From Fomitopsis serialis (lineage: Eukaryota > Basidiomycota > Agaricomycetes > Polyporales > Fomitopsidaceae), in the NCBI RefSeq assembly GCF_022376445.1, contig NW_025954972.1, positions 186,001 to 250,000 on the forward strand: a stretch of 64,000 nucleotides of DNA. Reading direction: 5' to 3'. A model generated the notes under the pieces. It made no database searches and was not told where the DNA came from. It saw nothing but the letters and a program-made list of their open reading frames with translations. Shown piece by piece: positions 12,013 to 24,700 of the stretch. The position numbers and the translations under genes were made by a program. The first letter of the stretch is position 1; each line of letters begins with the position of its first letter.

Positions 12013-12070
12013 CTCTCGACCGCCACCGCTGACCTTTGACGCTCTCGACCGCCACCGCTGACCTTTGACG
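12013..12070 (+). repeat. 29-base perfect tandem duplication
   Basis: Two adjacent 29-base copies (12013-12041 and 12042-12070) start CTCTCGACCGCCACCGC. They are followed at 12,085-12,120 by a run of related AACGTTCAAC-type words. The same words recur near 17,650 and 52,430. Confidence 0.85.
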
Positions 12071-12239
12071 CTCACGGCCTCAACGTCCTCAACGTTCAAC
12101 GTTCAACGTCAACATTCAACATCTACCTGGGAGCCCCTAACTCGACCGTTGTGCGCCACCTCTCGACTGTGGCGACTTCTAAGGCGAACTGTCGCGGTTC
12201 TGACGGTACGCAAGTCAACTATGCGCCCCAGGATTTTTC

Positions 12240-15200
12240 AGAATGTGGTCAGGTCCAGCGCTGGCGCCGCTGGGCAAGAGGGTCGCGCAGAACGCAGGGA
12301 ACGCGGAGCGAGGACTCGGAGGAGATGGCAAGGAGACCGCCGGCTCGCGCGCCTACGACGCCGGTCTCTACGCCTCGTCGATCGCGCCTCGAGGCTCTCA
12401 ACCACCTCCGTTCACCTCCCGCGGCCTACAGTCACCAACCACACGGTCCGAGCCAGTGGGGAAGTCCGTGGGTGTTACATCGCCGAGCGAGTGCCCGAGC
12501 GCGTCAAGCGCCGGGCGACTTGCTCTCGTCGACCACCTCGCTCCGTGTCTCCTCTCGCGCCCCGGCCTTCCCGCAACTCACGACACCACTCTTGCGGGCG
12601 ATCATCAAGAGACATGCCGGGCCATGCACTGCTACTGCGCGCCCGGTTGTCCACCCGCTGTCACCAGCTCGAGGCCCGAGGTCAAGCAACTGTGCGCCCG
12701 TCCCCTGCGCACCACCGAGTTCGACACGTCGACTCGCGCGTCAAGACCCCGACTGGAGGTCTTGCCTCAGCGCGGACGATTCACGAGCAACTCGTCTGCA
12801 AGCCTGACGAGCGAGTCGCCCCCACGCGTGCAAGAGCAAGCACGGACGACGCCCCGCAGGCTGTGCAGACGAACAGCGCATCTCGCGCCTGCAAGACCGC
12901 TCCACAAGACGCGTCGACGCGCGCACCAAAGTCCCCGGAGGATGCCTCGGCCAACTCGAAGACGAGCCACCGCGAAGAGAGGAGCAGAGAGGCCGATAGA
13001 GAGGAGAAGCAAGGGCCGACCGCGGTGAGTACCCCTGCCTGCCGCCCTCCTCCATCCTTCCATCCACACCCACGCTACGCGCCCTCGACCTCCCCCTCTC
13101 CCCTTCCTCGTCCAGCACACTCGCCGCTGCTCGACGACCTCCTGCGCTACTCTCGTCCGTCGGCCTCCACTCGTCTGTCACCCGCTCCTTTGCCCGCAAT
13201 TTCGCCGCTTATCTCTCGCCCCGACCTCTCAGCAGCCCATGGAAGAGCACGCGCGGGCGAACCTCAAGAATCCCGAGCAGTGCGTAGCCACCGCGCGCCC
13301 GGTATCCACCCCGCCGCTACGAGCCTGCCACGCGAAGACTTGCAAGCCCTAGTCCGCGCGCATCCCGCTAGTGAGACGGCTGCTGCCGAACGGGCGGTGC
13401 TCGCGCGCGCACGTAGGCCCCGACAGGAGGTCCTACCCATAGCGCAAACGATTCACGCGCAGTCCATCTGCAAGTCCGACGAACGAGTCGTCCCGTGCGT
13501 GCGAGGACAAGCAAGGACGAGGCCCCGCCTATCGCAAGGACAAGTCGGCGAGAAGGCTCAACTGGGGGGACAGCCCTGCAAGCAGACTAGGCCAAGAGAT
13601 TGGAAGAGGAGGCACGAGTCATGAAGACTCTGGTGAGTACCAGAGTCCCTAGCCCTCCACCTCCCTTCCCTCCGTCCTCGCTCGACGCACTTGCCTCTCC
13701 GTGGTGCTCTCGTCCGCCTGCCTCCGCCCGTCTGTTGCCTGCTCCTTCACCCGCATATCCGCCATCCCTCTCGCGTCTCGATCATTCGGAGGATGGCCAA
13801 GCCCATGGCGCAAGCGACCCACAGGATGAAAGCCGGGCAGTGCGAGGACACCCCGTCCATCGCAAGACCGAGCAGGAGTGAGGAATCGCGCGGGAAGGAG
13901 TCAGGCACGAGGGTGTTGGGCTTGACAGTCGACAGAGAAGAGACACGAGCAGGGACGACCGCGGTAAGTACAACCGTCAGTCTCCCTCCCCTGTATGCTC
14001 CCCCATGCCGTCGCTTAGCACCTCCGCCCTCGCTCGACGTACCAACGCCGCATGCACACTGCATCCACCTCCCGCCAGGCCCTCCGCGCGCGAGCGGGAC
14101 CCGCTGCTCGACCCCTCTTCCGCGTCCCCGTCTCAAGGTCCTCCCGGCTGGTGTGCGCCCTCGCACCGCCCTCGTTCGTTCGCATCGCAGCCTGTGGGCG
14201 GCTGGAGTTTCTCCACGCTCCCATCCGACCCGTCCATGCCTCCTCTCCACGCTCTCTCGCTTGCGCCTCCGTCTTCTACGTCGTGCCCCCGTCTCTCGAC
14301 GACTCATGGCACTCCCGGCACTAACGACTTGCTAGAAGAGCACCGGGCCGTGCGCTGCTACCGCGCGCCCGGCAGCCCTTCAGTTTCAAGCCTAGCTGTA
14401 GCCGCAAGCTCGCCACCCGTCGAAGACGAGCAAGCCGTGCCGGCTCGCACAATGGGACTCAAGAACGAGGCCCCGCCCATCGCTAGGACAAGGCAACGAG
14501 CAGGTTCGACTGAGGGGCAGCCCTGCACGAGCAGGCTAGGCCAGGAGACTGGGAGAAGGGAACTATGAGTACTCCGGTGAGTGCTCCCGTCCATCAGCGC
14601 TTCAGTACCCACCATCCATCCGACCTCCTCGCCTGCGTACCGTACTCCCGTCCTCGCTCGACGAGCCTGCGCCTCCACGCCATACTCGTTCGCCCGTTTC
14701 CGCTCCCCCTCTTCGGAGGCACTTGTCTCCCTCATCGTTTGACGTGTCCCGTCCTCCACACTCTCACATTGCGCCCCCGCCTTTGTCAGACGTACCCACA
14801 CTTCCGTCGCCGCCCTTCTGCCTCAACAACTCAACCTGCCTCGAATCCACTCCCACGCTACGGACGGTCGGCGCAAGAGGTCGAGCCAGGCCAATCCGTC
14901 GCACCAAGCCGCAATGAGACAGCGACGTCGAAGCTCGGAACAAGTCCCTCAAAGGACGTCCCTCTCGTCGCAAGAACGTGAACGAGCCAGCGGAAACGGT
15001 CGAGTGGGGGTCCGCCAAGCGCGATAGATGGGGATGTAGACATAGGGTGTAGGGGATGGGAAATGGCTCTACCCACGGACTCCCCACCATCCTCGCGCCT
15101 TCGCCACCTGGCGGCCATCGAAGACTCTCGCGGACGGCCTGCAGGGCTCAAGCTGGGCTGTGTGAGACCACCGCATACACGGTAGCAACCCCACCACCGC

Positions 15201-15480
15201 CAACCCAGTATGCGAAGTCGGGCATTTACGAGCACTCACCAAGGACGGGGACGAAGCCCCGGTGGTGGCGCAGACAAGCTGCGCACCACATTTCCGTAAG
15301 GCAACCGTCCCGATCGTGTCACCGCGCGCAGGAGCTCGCAAAGAGGATCCCCAGTATGTCTCAAGAGCGGACAGGTCCGAAGGATGGAGTAGGGAAACGT
15401 CAGGGACTAGGACTTCTAGTTGGGAGGTCGATGGGCAGGAGACGCGAGTCAAAACGACCGCGGTAAGTCTTCCTGCCCAT
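12240..15480 (+). repeat. Array of diverged tandem units, alternating Y-rich and R-rich
   Basis: Recognisable blocks recur in the same order. The word GACCGCGGTRAGT occurs at about 13,020, 13,958 and 15,456. An ATGAGTACTC(T/C)GGTGAGT-like word occurs at about 13,620 and 14,566. A GCCGTGCGCTGCTACCGCGC-like block occurs at 12,618, 13,278 and 14,347. Matching words at 13.02/13.96 kb and 13.62/14.57 kb suggest a period near 940 bases. Each R-rich block ends in a splice-donor-like GGTRAGT and is followed by a long pyrimidine-rich stretch. Long open frames here (one of 519 codons at 12,065-13,624) are Arg/Pro/Ser-rich and overlap in several frames, as expected of biased composition. Whether the R-rich blocks are exons of a decayed gene is open. 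Confidence 0.6.
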
Positions 15481-16829
15481 CAGCCCCCGCCGTCTTCCAC
15501 TCCGCTCTCGCGTTCTGCACGTCCGCCAGCTCCCGACGTCCCTCTCGCCCCTCCTTGCTCGCTCTCCACACCTACGTCGCCCGTGCTTCCGCTCATGCAC
15601 TCGGCTGGTGACAACTCGTTGGCGCCAGCATGCCAAGTCGTTCCGGGTGACGCGCGCAAGGGGGCGCGCACATAGGCATGCTCCAAGGGTAGGTGTCGCG
15701 TTTCACGGGTCTGCGCGCGCGATGGTGACTGAATGCCTCTCCACCACAGTCAGCGGAGGCCTGGATAAGAGCACAACTCCTATCCTGCTTGCCAACCGCC
15801 TCCGAAATTTCAGCACGGCCCCCATAACACGCGTCCGCGCCGCGCCCCCGCCTTGCCAGCTCGAAGCCTGCGCTGAGAGCGTACGCGCGAGACGCGCCGC
15901 CCGCGCCGCAGAGCGCACGTGTGGTGGAGGCGGTGAAGACCACGCGGACGTGCAGAACCGGGGCGGGTACGTCCGTCGGACCGGGGCCTCTGCGGGGGTG
16001 GAACTAGCCTTTGGGGCGGGTGCACTTGTGTTATCTGCTTGACCGCGACTGCGTCCTTTGGTGCGCATATACCTTGCATCGCTGCTGGGACGTTGTCGTT
16101 TGCCAAGCAAGCATGGATGAGCGCACCGCGCACGCGTCTTGAAGGCGCATTAACATCAAGAACCGATCTACGACGCTCCTCCGACACCATCGACTCGGGC
16201 GAGCTTCAAAGACACCAACTGCATCTGGATCCGTATAACCTCTTTGACCACTCACGCCACTGCCAGCGGCGAGCTCGACGCCAGAGGATCAGGTCCAGAC
16301 GACCCCGAAGAGCCATCCGTTCCACACGTACCTCCCCTCTAGCACAACCTCGCGATCGATAGCGAAGTAGAAGGTCTGTAGGACGACGAGGACACTTGCG
16401 GTGGCATTGGAGCAAGAAGACGAGCCACGCAAAGAACGCGAGCAACCACGCACGCAAGGTCGGCAGCAACGTTCCCGTCGACACGATACATGCCTCAGAC
16501 ATTAGTGCCGCGACGGTCTGCGACGAGGTGGTAGCGTGCCTGCAGCCGCAGTCGACCCAGACCACGGCGGACAACTCCCTGACTCAGATGGCGATCAGCG
16601 CGCTACAGAGTGGGCCTCGTGCTGATTGTGCGAAGGAAGGGGGAAGGAAGTTACATGTACATGACTTTGAAGTGAAGTAAATGCATCACGATCACCACAA
16701 CATTGGCGGACTCCACCACCTTTTGGTGTTTATCGCGCAATGCTCGACGCGTGAACGAGCAGCGGTGCGATCGTCGTGGTCACAGTCCCGTCTTCATTCG
16801 TCTTGCGTGTGAGGAATCGAACCTGCCAT
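15481..16829. other. Region without a supported gene
   Basis: GC-rich frames overlap on both strands. Two minus-strand segments look membrane-like: LLAFFAWLVFLLQC (about 16,420) and, in another frame, VLVVLQTFYFAIDREVVL (about 16,370). They may be parts of one broken membrane protein gene. I could not build a model. Confidence 0.35.
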
Positions 16830-17490
16830 TCATCCTGTGGTATGCTTTAAGTGTGTGCGCCCACCGTGTAGGACAGCCCATATCACCTGATCTATATAAC
16901 GAACAAGGAGTATCTCCTGTGCCTCCGCAAAGTGTGATCCTCCTGTGGCTAAGCAGCCTCGTCGGTTCTTAGTTGTCAGTCTTAGACGGATACAGCAGCA
17001 TGGACATACTTTCCACTCTTCTCTGCATGTGTTCAGCATATGACTTTGCACGAGCGTGCTCTGTATCCCAGGGAGGCCGTTTGGGCTGTGTAGGGGAGTG
17101 GGCATGCAGATCACTTCGTGAAACGAGCTACGGTGGCTCACTTGGTGCGTCTCTAAGCCAGAGTTGTCACCTTGACCACTCTCTGGCAGTTCGGCCTGGA
17201 CAGGTGTATCAGGCGAAGCTTCTAGAAACAACGAACTGTTCATTGTGCGCATCACCTGCAGGGTGCCCGTCGCCGTGTTGTTGGGAGTAGCTGTCTCCAA
17301 GTAGTCGATGTCCCACTCTAGTTCGCCCGACGATGTATATTTCCCTGCCTACACATGTGAGTTTTCTCCTACTTCGAAGAGACATACATACCACGCGCGC
17401 TAACACTTCAACGTAATTACCGTGCGCCGCTGCTTCGCTTGCGGGCAGAGGAACTTGTGATAGACTGATTGGAACATTGGATAGATCCAT
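16830..17490 (-). CDS. Hypothetical protein, two exons
   Basis: The start is ATG at 17490 (MDLSNVPISLSQVPLP); an in-frame ATG at 17520 is also possible. The first exon ends at a GTAATT donor and the frame resumes after a TAGGCAG acceptor as GKYTSSGELEWDIDYLETAT. A low-complexity, Ser/Thr/Pro-rich body follows (TPVQAELPESGQGDNSGLE), with a Cys-rich patch (KVCPCCCIRLRL). The stop is at 16830. The protein is about 190 residues with no signal peptide, membrane helix or recognised domain. The tail after the Cys patch reads less like coding sequence and may be beyond a missed intron. Confidence 0.42.
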
Positions 17491-17576
17491 TATATCAAAA
17501 GTGGGTACATGCACCGGCACTCAAAGCTTCATAGGCCTCGGGTCGGCGTCAGATTCGTGGATGAGCGTCCCCATGC

Positions 17577-19456
17577 TTGCGAGTGTTTGGATGGGCGCTA
17601 GCAGACGGAAAGCGACGGTCGAAGGACGGTCGTGGGCGGTCGATCCGCCGTTCAACGTTCAACGTTCGACGTCAAGTACAACGCTCAGCGCTGCAAAGCC
17701 TCAGCACTCAACGTCTTGAACATCGACTCACAGTGAGTTGACTGTGCGCATCGTCGCCTGGTGAAGTGACTAACTGATTAGGTGCGTAGCTCTACGGTTC
17801 CCTGAACATGCTCGGCACCGTCTACCCGTAGATCGACCATCCGTTGGTGGACAGAAGCTGGTGGGCTCCCGCTAACCCCGCCTGTGCACGAACAATTTGC
17901 TGACATCGAACGCAGAGAACGTCAGCTTCTCGTACGACGGCCGGAACCAGAGGAAGGCGACCCCGGGTCTTCGACTTCCCCTGTTTTGTCTTCCAGCCTC
18001 GCTCCCTTGTCATCCTTCTACTGGTCTCGCGTGTAGCGTACCTCGTCGTCGGCGACTGAGCTTCGCCGAAACCCCGGATTCAGACTTCCGTCGTGCCAGT
18101 AAGCGGCAGGGGACCGACAGCCAGAGCTCGCCTGCTTCCATTCACTGGACGCTCTCTCCCTCTGAAGCCACATCCTTAGGCCTTATCCTTCGTCCTCGAA
18201 CCCACCGCGCGCCATCAGACTCCCAGAGTTCGGCCAATAGTCGGCTGTGTATGTTCAAAGCCTTGTATGATGTTGGCCCCACGACTAACGCGCACTGTCT
18301 AGGTACCTCATCAGCCAACAGAAAAACGTAGCTAAAGGCAAGCAAGGTCACCGAGCCCGGCAGCACCCTGTTAAATGTCGCTAAGGGCTCGATCGTCGCG
18401 CTCGCCGGTCAACTGTGCGCCCTCTGCCCTACCGTCTCTACGACCTGAAGGAGGGACGCACCCATTTCCGTATGAAGTCCGTGTCGTGGACGTACGCTTC
18501 AAAGCCTATCGAGCGTGGTCAGTGCGTATTCCGTACATACGAGTCATTGTTGACCTATGCGCTTCGGGTAGAGTGATCCCTGCCACCACCCCGACGCCAG
18601 TGTCCTTTGATGCCCAATCGATCTGGGACCAGTACGTCGGCAAACACGACGAAAGACATCAGCACCAGGACGGTCCACTACCCACTACCCATTCAGGCGA
18701 GTACGCCCGTGCATTCATGCGACCCGCTCGCGAGACACGTACCTCTAAGAACGCACGGCCGACAGCGGTTACGGACGCACCTCAATTGACGGCTAGGATG
18801 CCCGAGACGTGGCTCAGCCGAGCTTGCGCAAGGCTGTCAAGGTCGTCCCCCAGGATAGTGTCGTTTTCAGCGCGAGCATCGCCTACAACGTCAGGTACGG
18901 TCTTCTTGGCTGCTCTCTACTCCAGGTGCCGATGCTGATGATGGCATAGTTATAGCAAGCCCGGTGCGGTCACGAAGGCCGCACGTATGCCCGAGCGGAT
19001 CACGAGCTTCCTAGACGGTTACAGCAGGATGGGCGAGCGTGGCGTGGGGCTGAGCGGGAGAGAGGCAGCATGTGGCGATCGCCGGGACGCTCCTTCCGTC
19101 CCCCGGCTGCTTGACGAACCTACTAGGTAAGGATGGCTGCGCTGCTGCTGTAGACCTTATCTCACGTTTCTGGTGTAGTGCGCTGGAAGCCGCGACGGAG
19201 AAGGACATCTAGAAGGCTCTGCAGCGCCTCTAGATCTCGGAGAGACGGTCGTCGGTGGCGATCACAGACAGCTTTCGGTGCGTATCTACCGACGGGTGCC
19301 TCGCCTTCACTCATGCCTTCCGACACCGCGAAGCGTAGTGTGGCTGGCCCAGCATCACCTCGGCCTTGGAACAGGCACGCATGGCGTCACTCCGCCGTGG
19401 CCCGCCCGCCTTCAAAGTGTTGCCAGATATGCATGCCAGTGCTACGCCCAGGGACC
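17577..19456 (+). repeat. Direct segmental duplication, copy 1 (1.88 kb)
   Basis: This block matches 52353-54232 at a constant offset of 34,776 bases with only a handful of substitutions seen by eye: for example, CGATCCGCCG versus CGATCCGACG near the start, and TAGCTAAAGG versus TAGCTAGAGG at 18.33 kb. It begins inside a short repeat ending GGGCGCTAGCAGACGG and ends at about GGGACC, after which the two loci are unrelated. The near identity means either recent duplication, gene conversion or an assembly artefact. Confidence 0.93.
17795..19270 (+). pseudogene. ATM1: ATM1-type mitochondrial ABC transporter pseudogene, copy 1
   Basis: Fragments follow the order of an ABC exporter half-transporter of the Atm1 family (mitochondrial iron-sulfur/glutathione export). 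LNMLGTVYP then TAG lies at 17,800. ENVSFSYDGR is at 17,918 and LLNVAKGSIVALAG at 18,370. YRLYDLKEG is at 18,425. VKVVPQDSVVFSASIAYNV is at 18,834, LDGYSRMGERGVGLSG at 19,012 (signature region) and LLDEPTSALEAATEKDI at 19,108, split by a retained GTAAGG..TAG intron. The Walker A motif (GESGSGKST) is missing: the sequence jumps from LAG to the codons after the lysine, a small deletion. Stops and frame changes are frequent. Retained introns show this is not a processed retrocopy. Only the last membrane helix region and the nucleotide-binding domain remain. Confidence 0.8.
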
Positions 19457-21704
19457 GTCTTTCCCATGCATATTGTCGTACCCCAGCTCTTCGCTGCTGA
19501 CAGCCCGTCACACCTGTGGTTTGTGCGTGTCGTTTAGTTTCCACAGCCTAGCACAACTGTCGCCTTCTGCCTGCGTCCTGCCCGCTCGCTGGCGACTGTC
19601 ACCCGCTGTCCTTCAACACCACGCATTGCCTTCGACATAGCGTTCGGCATAGACGAGACCATCCCCTAGGCCTACCGGATGATGCTCTCGAACAGCTAGA
19701 GTCACCTTGCAATGGTCTTGTGTGCGGGGTATAGACGGCGAGATCTATCGTTGGCTTCCGAACACAGACTCGAGGCCCGAGCAGACCGATGCCGCGCCAC
19801 CACTGAACACCGTGCTACAATACGTCGACGACTACTTGTGCTTTCGTACCCCGCGACCACATCAAATTCCACTCACAGGCGGATTAGCTGGGCCGCCCGC
19901 ATACATGCTCATTTCCTTGAAGACGCATCCAGGCATACCTGCGATCGCGTCCCGCAGCCGCATTATCCGTGCTGGAGAGGACCTAGTACCGTCCTCAATG
20001 CTCGACGGGCTCGAGGCGCACGATTCCTCCCGTTGCTCGTCGTTCGTCGGGGGCGTTTGTCACTGGACCGCGAGGACCGCGCAAGAGGAGTACGACACGG
20101 GACACCCATAGGTCCTTCCCCTGCGCACGGCTCACGTGGGCAAAGCCAGAGGGCAGCTGCTAACGGGCGAGGACCCTGACAAGGGCTACGCCCGCATCGC
20201 GCTTGGCCTTGAGCCCGGCGGGCGTACCGCTGAGTGCATGCGGGAGGACTTGGCGGCTTCGTAGTGAGGTGATGTAAAGGTGTTACTTAATACTACCGGG
20301 ACTGGATACGCAAGGTTCTATGGCCACTGGTAAGCCCTGCCCGCCGTGACGTCCGACGTTGAGAAGTGCGGATGCGTCGCTCATGGCTACCTCGCTCGCG
20401 CAAATGGATAGACTTCGGGGTGAGTACTCCTATACGGCTGTTTGCTGGCTTCGTGTAGTCGCGTTTTGCGATCGCTCTGGCACAGAGGGTATCTAAGTGT
20501 TGGCACGTCTGCGCAAAGGAATGTCCATGACTTTAGCATGGGCAACGCGTGGTCATAAACCTGGCGTGGCCGCCGGCCCAACTAATGCTCTACCCCGTTA
20601 CCAGTTCACAGTACTGTTATCGGGATTGGTCCAGCGCCTTTTTGATCGGCCGCCTCTTCAACGTTTCAACCACCGTTCGTCCCGTCCTCCCGCGTTCGCC
20701 GTTCAAACCTGCATTCGTTCGGTGCAGACTCGCGTTGGACTCCTGTGCTAGTTCGTCCGGGAGCTGCGTGTATAAAAAGTTTGGGAGTGCGTATGATGTG
20801 TGAGTACGCCTTTGTTGGTGGATCGTCTAGCGGATAGATGCTCTTCGCCCTCACGGGACGCCTTCGCGCAAGTCACGTTCCAAGAGCGGACAGAACAGGT
20901 TTCCTGTCGATTTGCAGCGAGGCTTGAACGTCGGGCGAGAATGATCACTTTTTTCTGACGTGTCGCACGGCTGTGCAATACTTAACTTTATCGGCTTCTA
21001 CTTCGCCCGCCATGTATGTTCGTCGTCGTGCTGACATAGAGGCGCCTTTAGGTCGGGAACTGTTTCGTAACACGCTTTCTTGAGGTGCTGCTTGTCGTAT
21101 ACCATCGATCACAAGCCTGGCAAATAACTTCGTGCGGAAATACGAACGCTTTAATCTCGGACCTGCCAAGTTCGCTCCCGGTGTATTAGCATGTGCCGGG
21201 AAATTGAGCCTATGTTCGCGTACGAAGGAATCCTCCTCAAGGGTGCTACGTACAAGCGAAGGAGGGGGTAGAAAACGTCTGGTTAATAGATGGCGCGAAG
21301 CAATCGAGTCCTACAGGGTGACGAATACGGGGCTTCAATCTTCAAGCTTCAGTACTTCAGTACTTCAGTCATCGGGATCTTTCACGTTATCTCGAGGCGC
21401 ATCATACGCATACGCTGCCCAGCTGAACGCACACCGGAAGTGGCGCGATCAAGCTTATATATCTAGATCTATCTTATGACGACCTGCCACTGCGCTCTGG
21501 CCCTGTATGCTTACGCATTTGCTGTCGTGTACTGTCGCGCACATCTCCATTGGCCTGGTTCCCTAGAACTACTGTATGGTGCCGATTCAGCACTGACCAG
21601 TACGTGAGTGCACTAGTCATGCGTGTCAATCGGCAACAGCTGATAGGCACTTGCTAGCAGCAGATCCTCGCACATAAGAATTTGCAGCTGCCACTGTCAT
21701 AGAT
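19457..21704. other. Region without a supported gene
   Basis: Several plus-strand frames are open (for example 19,707-20,111), but none shows an intron pattern or motif I trust. A coding-like tail (VGKARGQLLTGEDPDKGYAR, 20,140) ends at a stop near 20,262. The last few hundred bases should contain the promoter of the transposase-like gene. I looked for terminal inverted repeats of a CACTA element here and saw none that could be paired with the 26.5 kb side. Confidence 0.35.
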
Positions 21705-24700
21705 ATGTCAAGCCGAGCGGCCGCTGCGGAGTTGCGTTGGTGCGACTGCATGCGATGTATTCAGGACATCGACGAACATCCTGTCACCCACGAACTCATG
21801 CCAGGAAAAGTGTATGGACGGAAAGAATTCTACGCACATCGTAAACTCCTTGAAGTATCGGCGGATGCCAGCCCAGGTACTGAGTGCAACTAGAAGCTGC
21901 CTACAGTTACTTATGTATTGTCGGTGTTGTTGCAGGTATCAGCGCAGAGCCCGAGGCCCATCTTCAAGGCGCGTCTGCTCAGACCCAGTCCAATACACCC
22001 AAAGGAGAAGCATCTTCCAAACGATCATCGACACCACCAGATCATCCTGCCATTGTCCATCTACAAGAATTGCGGGACGACCTTCTGGAAAGGAAGTCGG
22101 CTCTGGAGGAGCAGCACCGTCATTTGGTCTTCCAAACCCCACCTCATGCACTGTCACCAGCTGCTGCGGAAGTCAAAGGAGCTAGCGGTGATGCTGTGGA
22201 GATCAATGCAGGTACCTTCGGCCTCGCTTACGACGACCCCGAGAACGCGGCTCTCCTCGAGTTCGAACAGTGGCTCTTGAACACCTACGTCGATCTCGAA
22301 ACATCAATGAAGAGCCAGAACATATCTGTTGCTACTCGAGCCGACTTACTTCGGATGGACTTCGGCGTCGCATTGGCGGAGGTGGAAAAGTGGAAAGTCG
22401 CAGAATGGGAATTACAGCGAACAGAGGCGGTAGAGGACCTGCGAAGCCAGAGACCGGAGCTGCCTGGCGAAAGGACATCGGTTGATACAGGTTCGATATA
22501 TTGCTCCCTGTTGCAGTGACTTACTAACAGGATCTATGTAGAGCCATACGTCTTTCCGAACACTCGATTCTTCAATTCGCTAGCGCTGTTGTGTTACCTG
22601 ATCGTCGGCACCCTTCATCTTCTCTGCGGACTCTCGATCAAGCGCTGCGGTTTCGTCCTGGGTAGTCTGCACCTACTCCTCACACTGGCACCTACCTTCA
22701 TGGAAGGCGCAGAGACCGCACCACGCAACACAGAGTATGCTCGCATCATCTCTCAGATACCGCTTGATGCACGAACGGTGATTAAGGACCTCGCGATCTC
22801 GCCGAAGACAAAACCGTATGTTTGCTGCCGCCAGTGCTTTGCAATATACGCACTCGGGGGAGGAAGCGACTATCCAGATCAATGCACCAAGCAGTGGACA
22901 GCAAGTGGAGAGGTCTGCGGGGCTGAGTTGCGTAGGACCCGCTTGATCAATGGACAGCTGCGAACCTTCCCTGCGCGTCAGTACGTGTATCACGATTTCA
23001 AGGATTGGCTAGGACGCCTGTTGTGTCGCCCCGGCATGGAGGAAGTCATGGATCGAACGTTGGTCGATGCGGTGGAGACAGGCGATGCCGCAGAGATTGG
23101 CGACTTCTTCGATACGGAGACACTTCGTAGCCTCACTGATCCCGACGGGAAGATGTTCGTTCAATCCAGCACAATGGAGGGACGATACGTCTTCAGTATC
23201 TGCATGGATGGTTTCCTTCCGAGCGGGAAAGGCGGCAACGCCTCGGTGTCTGTCGGAGCTATATATCTCGCATGTCTAAACCTTCCAATCTCCTTGCGGT
23301 ACAAAGAGGAGAATCTCTTTCTCTGTGGAATCATCCCCGGGCCAACCCATCCGTCGCAGGAACACATCAACCCACTATTGTCGCCCCTAGTGGACGACTT
23401 CCTCGATGCCTGGTATCACGGGATCCGATACACCCGGACACCCCGTTACAAGTCAGCCAGAATTGCTCGATGCATGCTGTGTCCCCTCGTCTCGGATCTA
23501 CTCGCGGCCAGACAGATGGCTGGATTCTCTGGACATGGGGCTAGTTTATTTTGCTCACACTGTTTCCTAAAGCTAGACGACATCAACAACCTCGAATGGT
23601 GGCGCTGGCCGCTTCGAGTGGGCGCTGAGCAGAGGGCGGCCGCAGAGCGCTGGAGGCGAAGCGACGATCCGGATGAACGGGCTCAGCTCTTCCGTGAGTA
23701 CGGTATTCGCTGGTCGGAGCTCATGCGACTACCGTACTGGGATCCTGTCAAGTTCACCGCCATTGATCCTATGCACGCCCTCCTACTTGGTCTATTACAC
23801 CGTCATTGCAGTAACGTGTGGGGTATGGACTCTAGATTCAAGGACGGATTAGAGGGTCGTTCCAATGATCCGGCGAAGAATGCGCCCACAGACGATCAAG
23901 TGCGTGAGGCTCATATCATGGTCAAGACGGGTACCGATCGCGACGTCCAACGCTTGCCGAAGGAGGTAGCTAGAATTGTGTGCAAGGAACTCAAACTTGC
24001 ATATTCTGGCAGGATCGGAAAGCTGCGCAATCGCCTGCTCAAACTCGTTAGTACAAAAATCCTTTCATGTATGACTACGGCTGACCAGCAATAGAGGACG
24101 GAAGTAGGGTGGCCGGCGGGCCATGGCGAAGGTGCTCCACAAGACAAAGCCGAAAATGCGCCCTCGTCATCCTGGACCCCTCTCAACGATTTTCAGCTGC
24201 AGGAGATTCTCGCTTCCCTACGCATCAAGAACACAACTCCTCTACCGGCCCACAATCAACCCGTTTTATTCAAAGCGTGTGTCCAGGCTTTAGGCGGTAG
24301 TGCGGCGCAATATAGCAAGCTTCGAGTCGGCGAGCTGCGCTCAAAGCTCGAAAACTACGTATGCTCTGCTCATGAACTGCAGGGAAGCCAAAGCTGATGA
24401 TAGCTGCCGCAGAGAAACGCACGGGTGGTATCGGAGCCGAGCGACACCGACGAGACCCTCTCCCAGAAGACTGGCCAGCCTACGCAATGGGAAGTTGATT
24501 ATGGGATGGCCATCTTAGACTATGGTGTAAAGTCTCATTTGCGACCGTTACGCGTCCCTTTACTCGCCGAGTTGTGCGCCAAGAAATTCGGAGGTCAGCC
24601 TTCTGGCTACCACGCTATGAAGAGAGAACAGTTATTGTACAGGCTCAATTTATGTGTCTGTATCCTCTTCTACGACTAGCATGATCACAAGCTGACGTAT

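Noticed and set aside
12065..13624. A 519-codon plus-strand open frame
   Set aside because: It lies in the diverged tandem array, is Arg/Ser/Pro-rich, and equally long frames overlap it on the same strand. Composition explains it better than a gene.
17550..17580. Terminal inverted repeats bounding the 1.9 kb duplicated block
   Set aside because: The two ends of the block share no inverted sequence by eye, so it is not itself a simple DNA transposon.
19800..19850. QYVDDYL, resembling the Y-x-D-D motif of reverse transcriptases
   Set aside because: No other reverse transcriptase motif lies on either side in any frame, so it is most likely chance.
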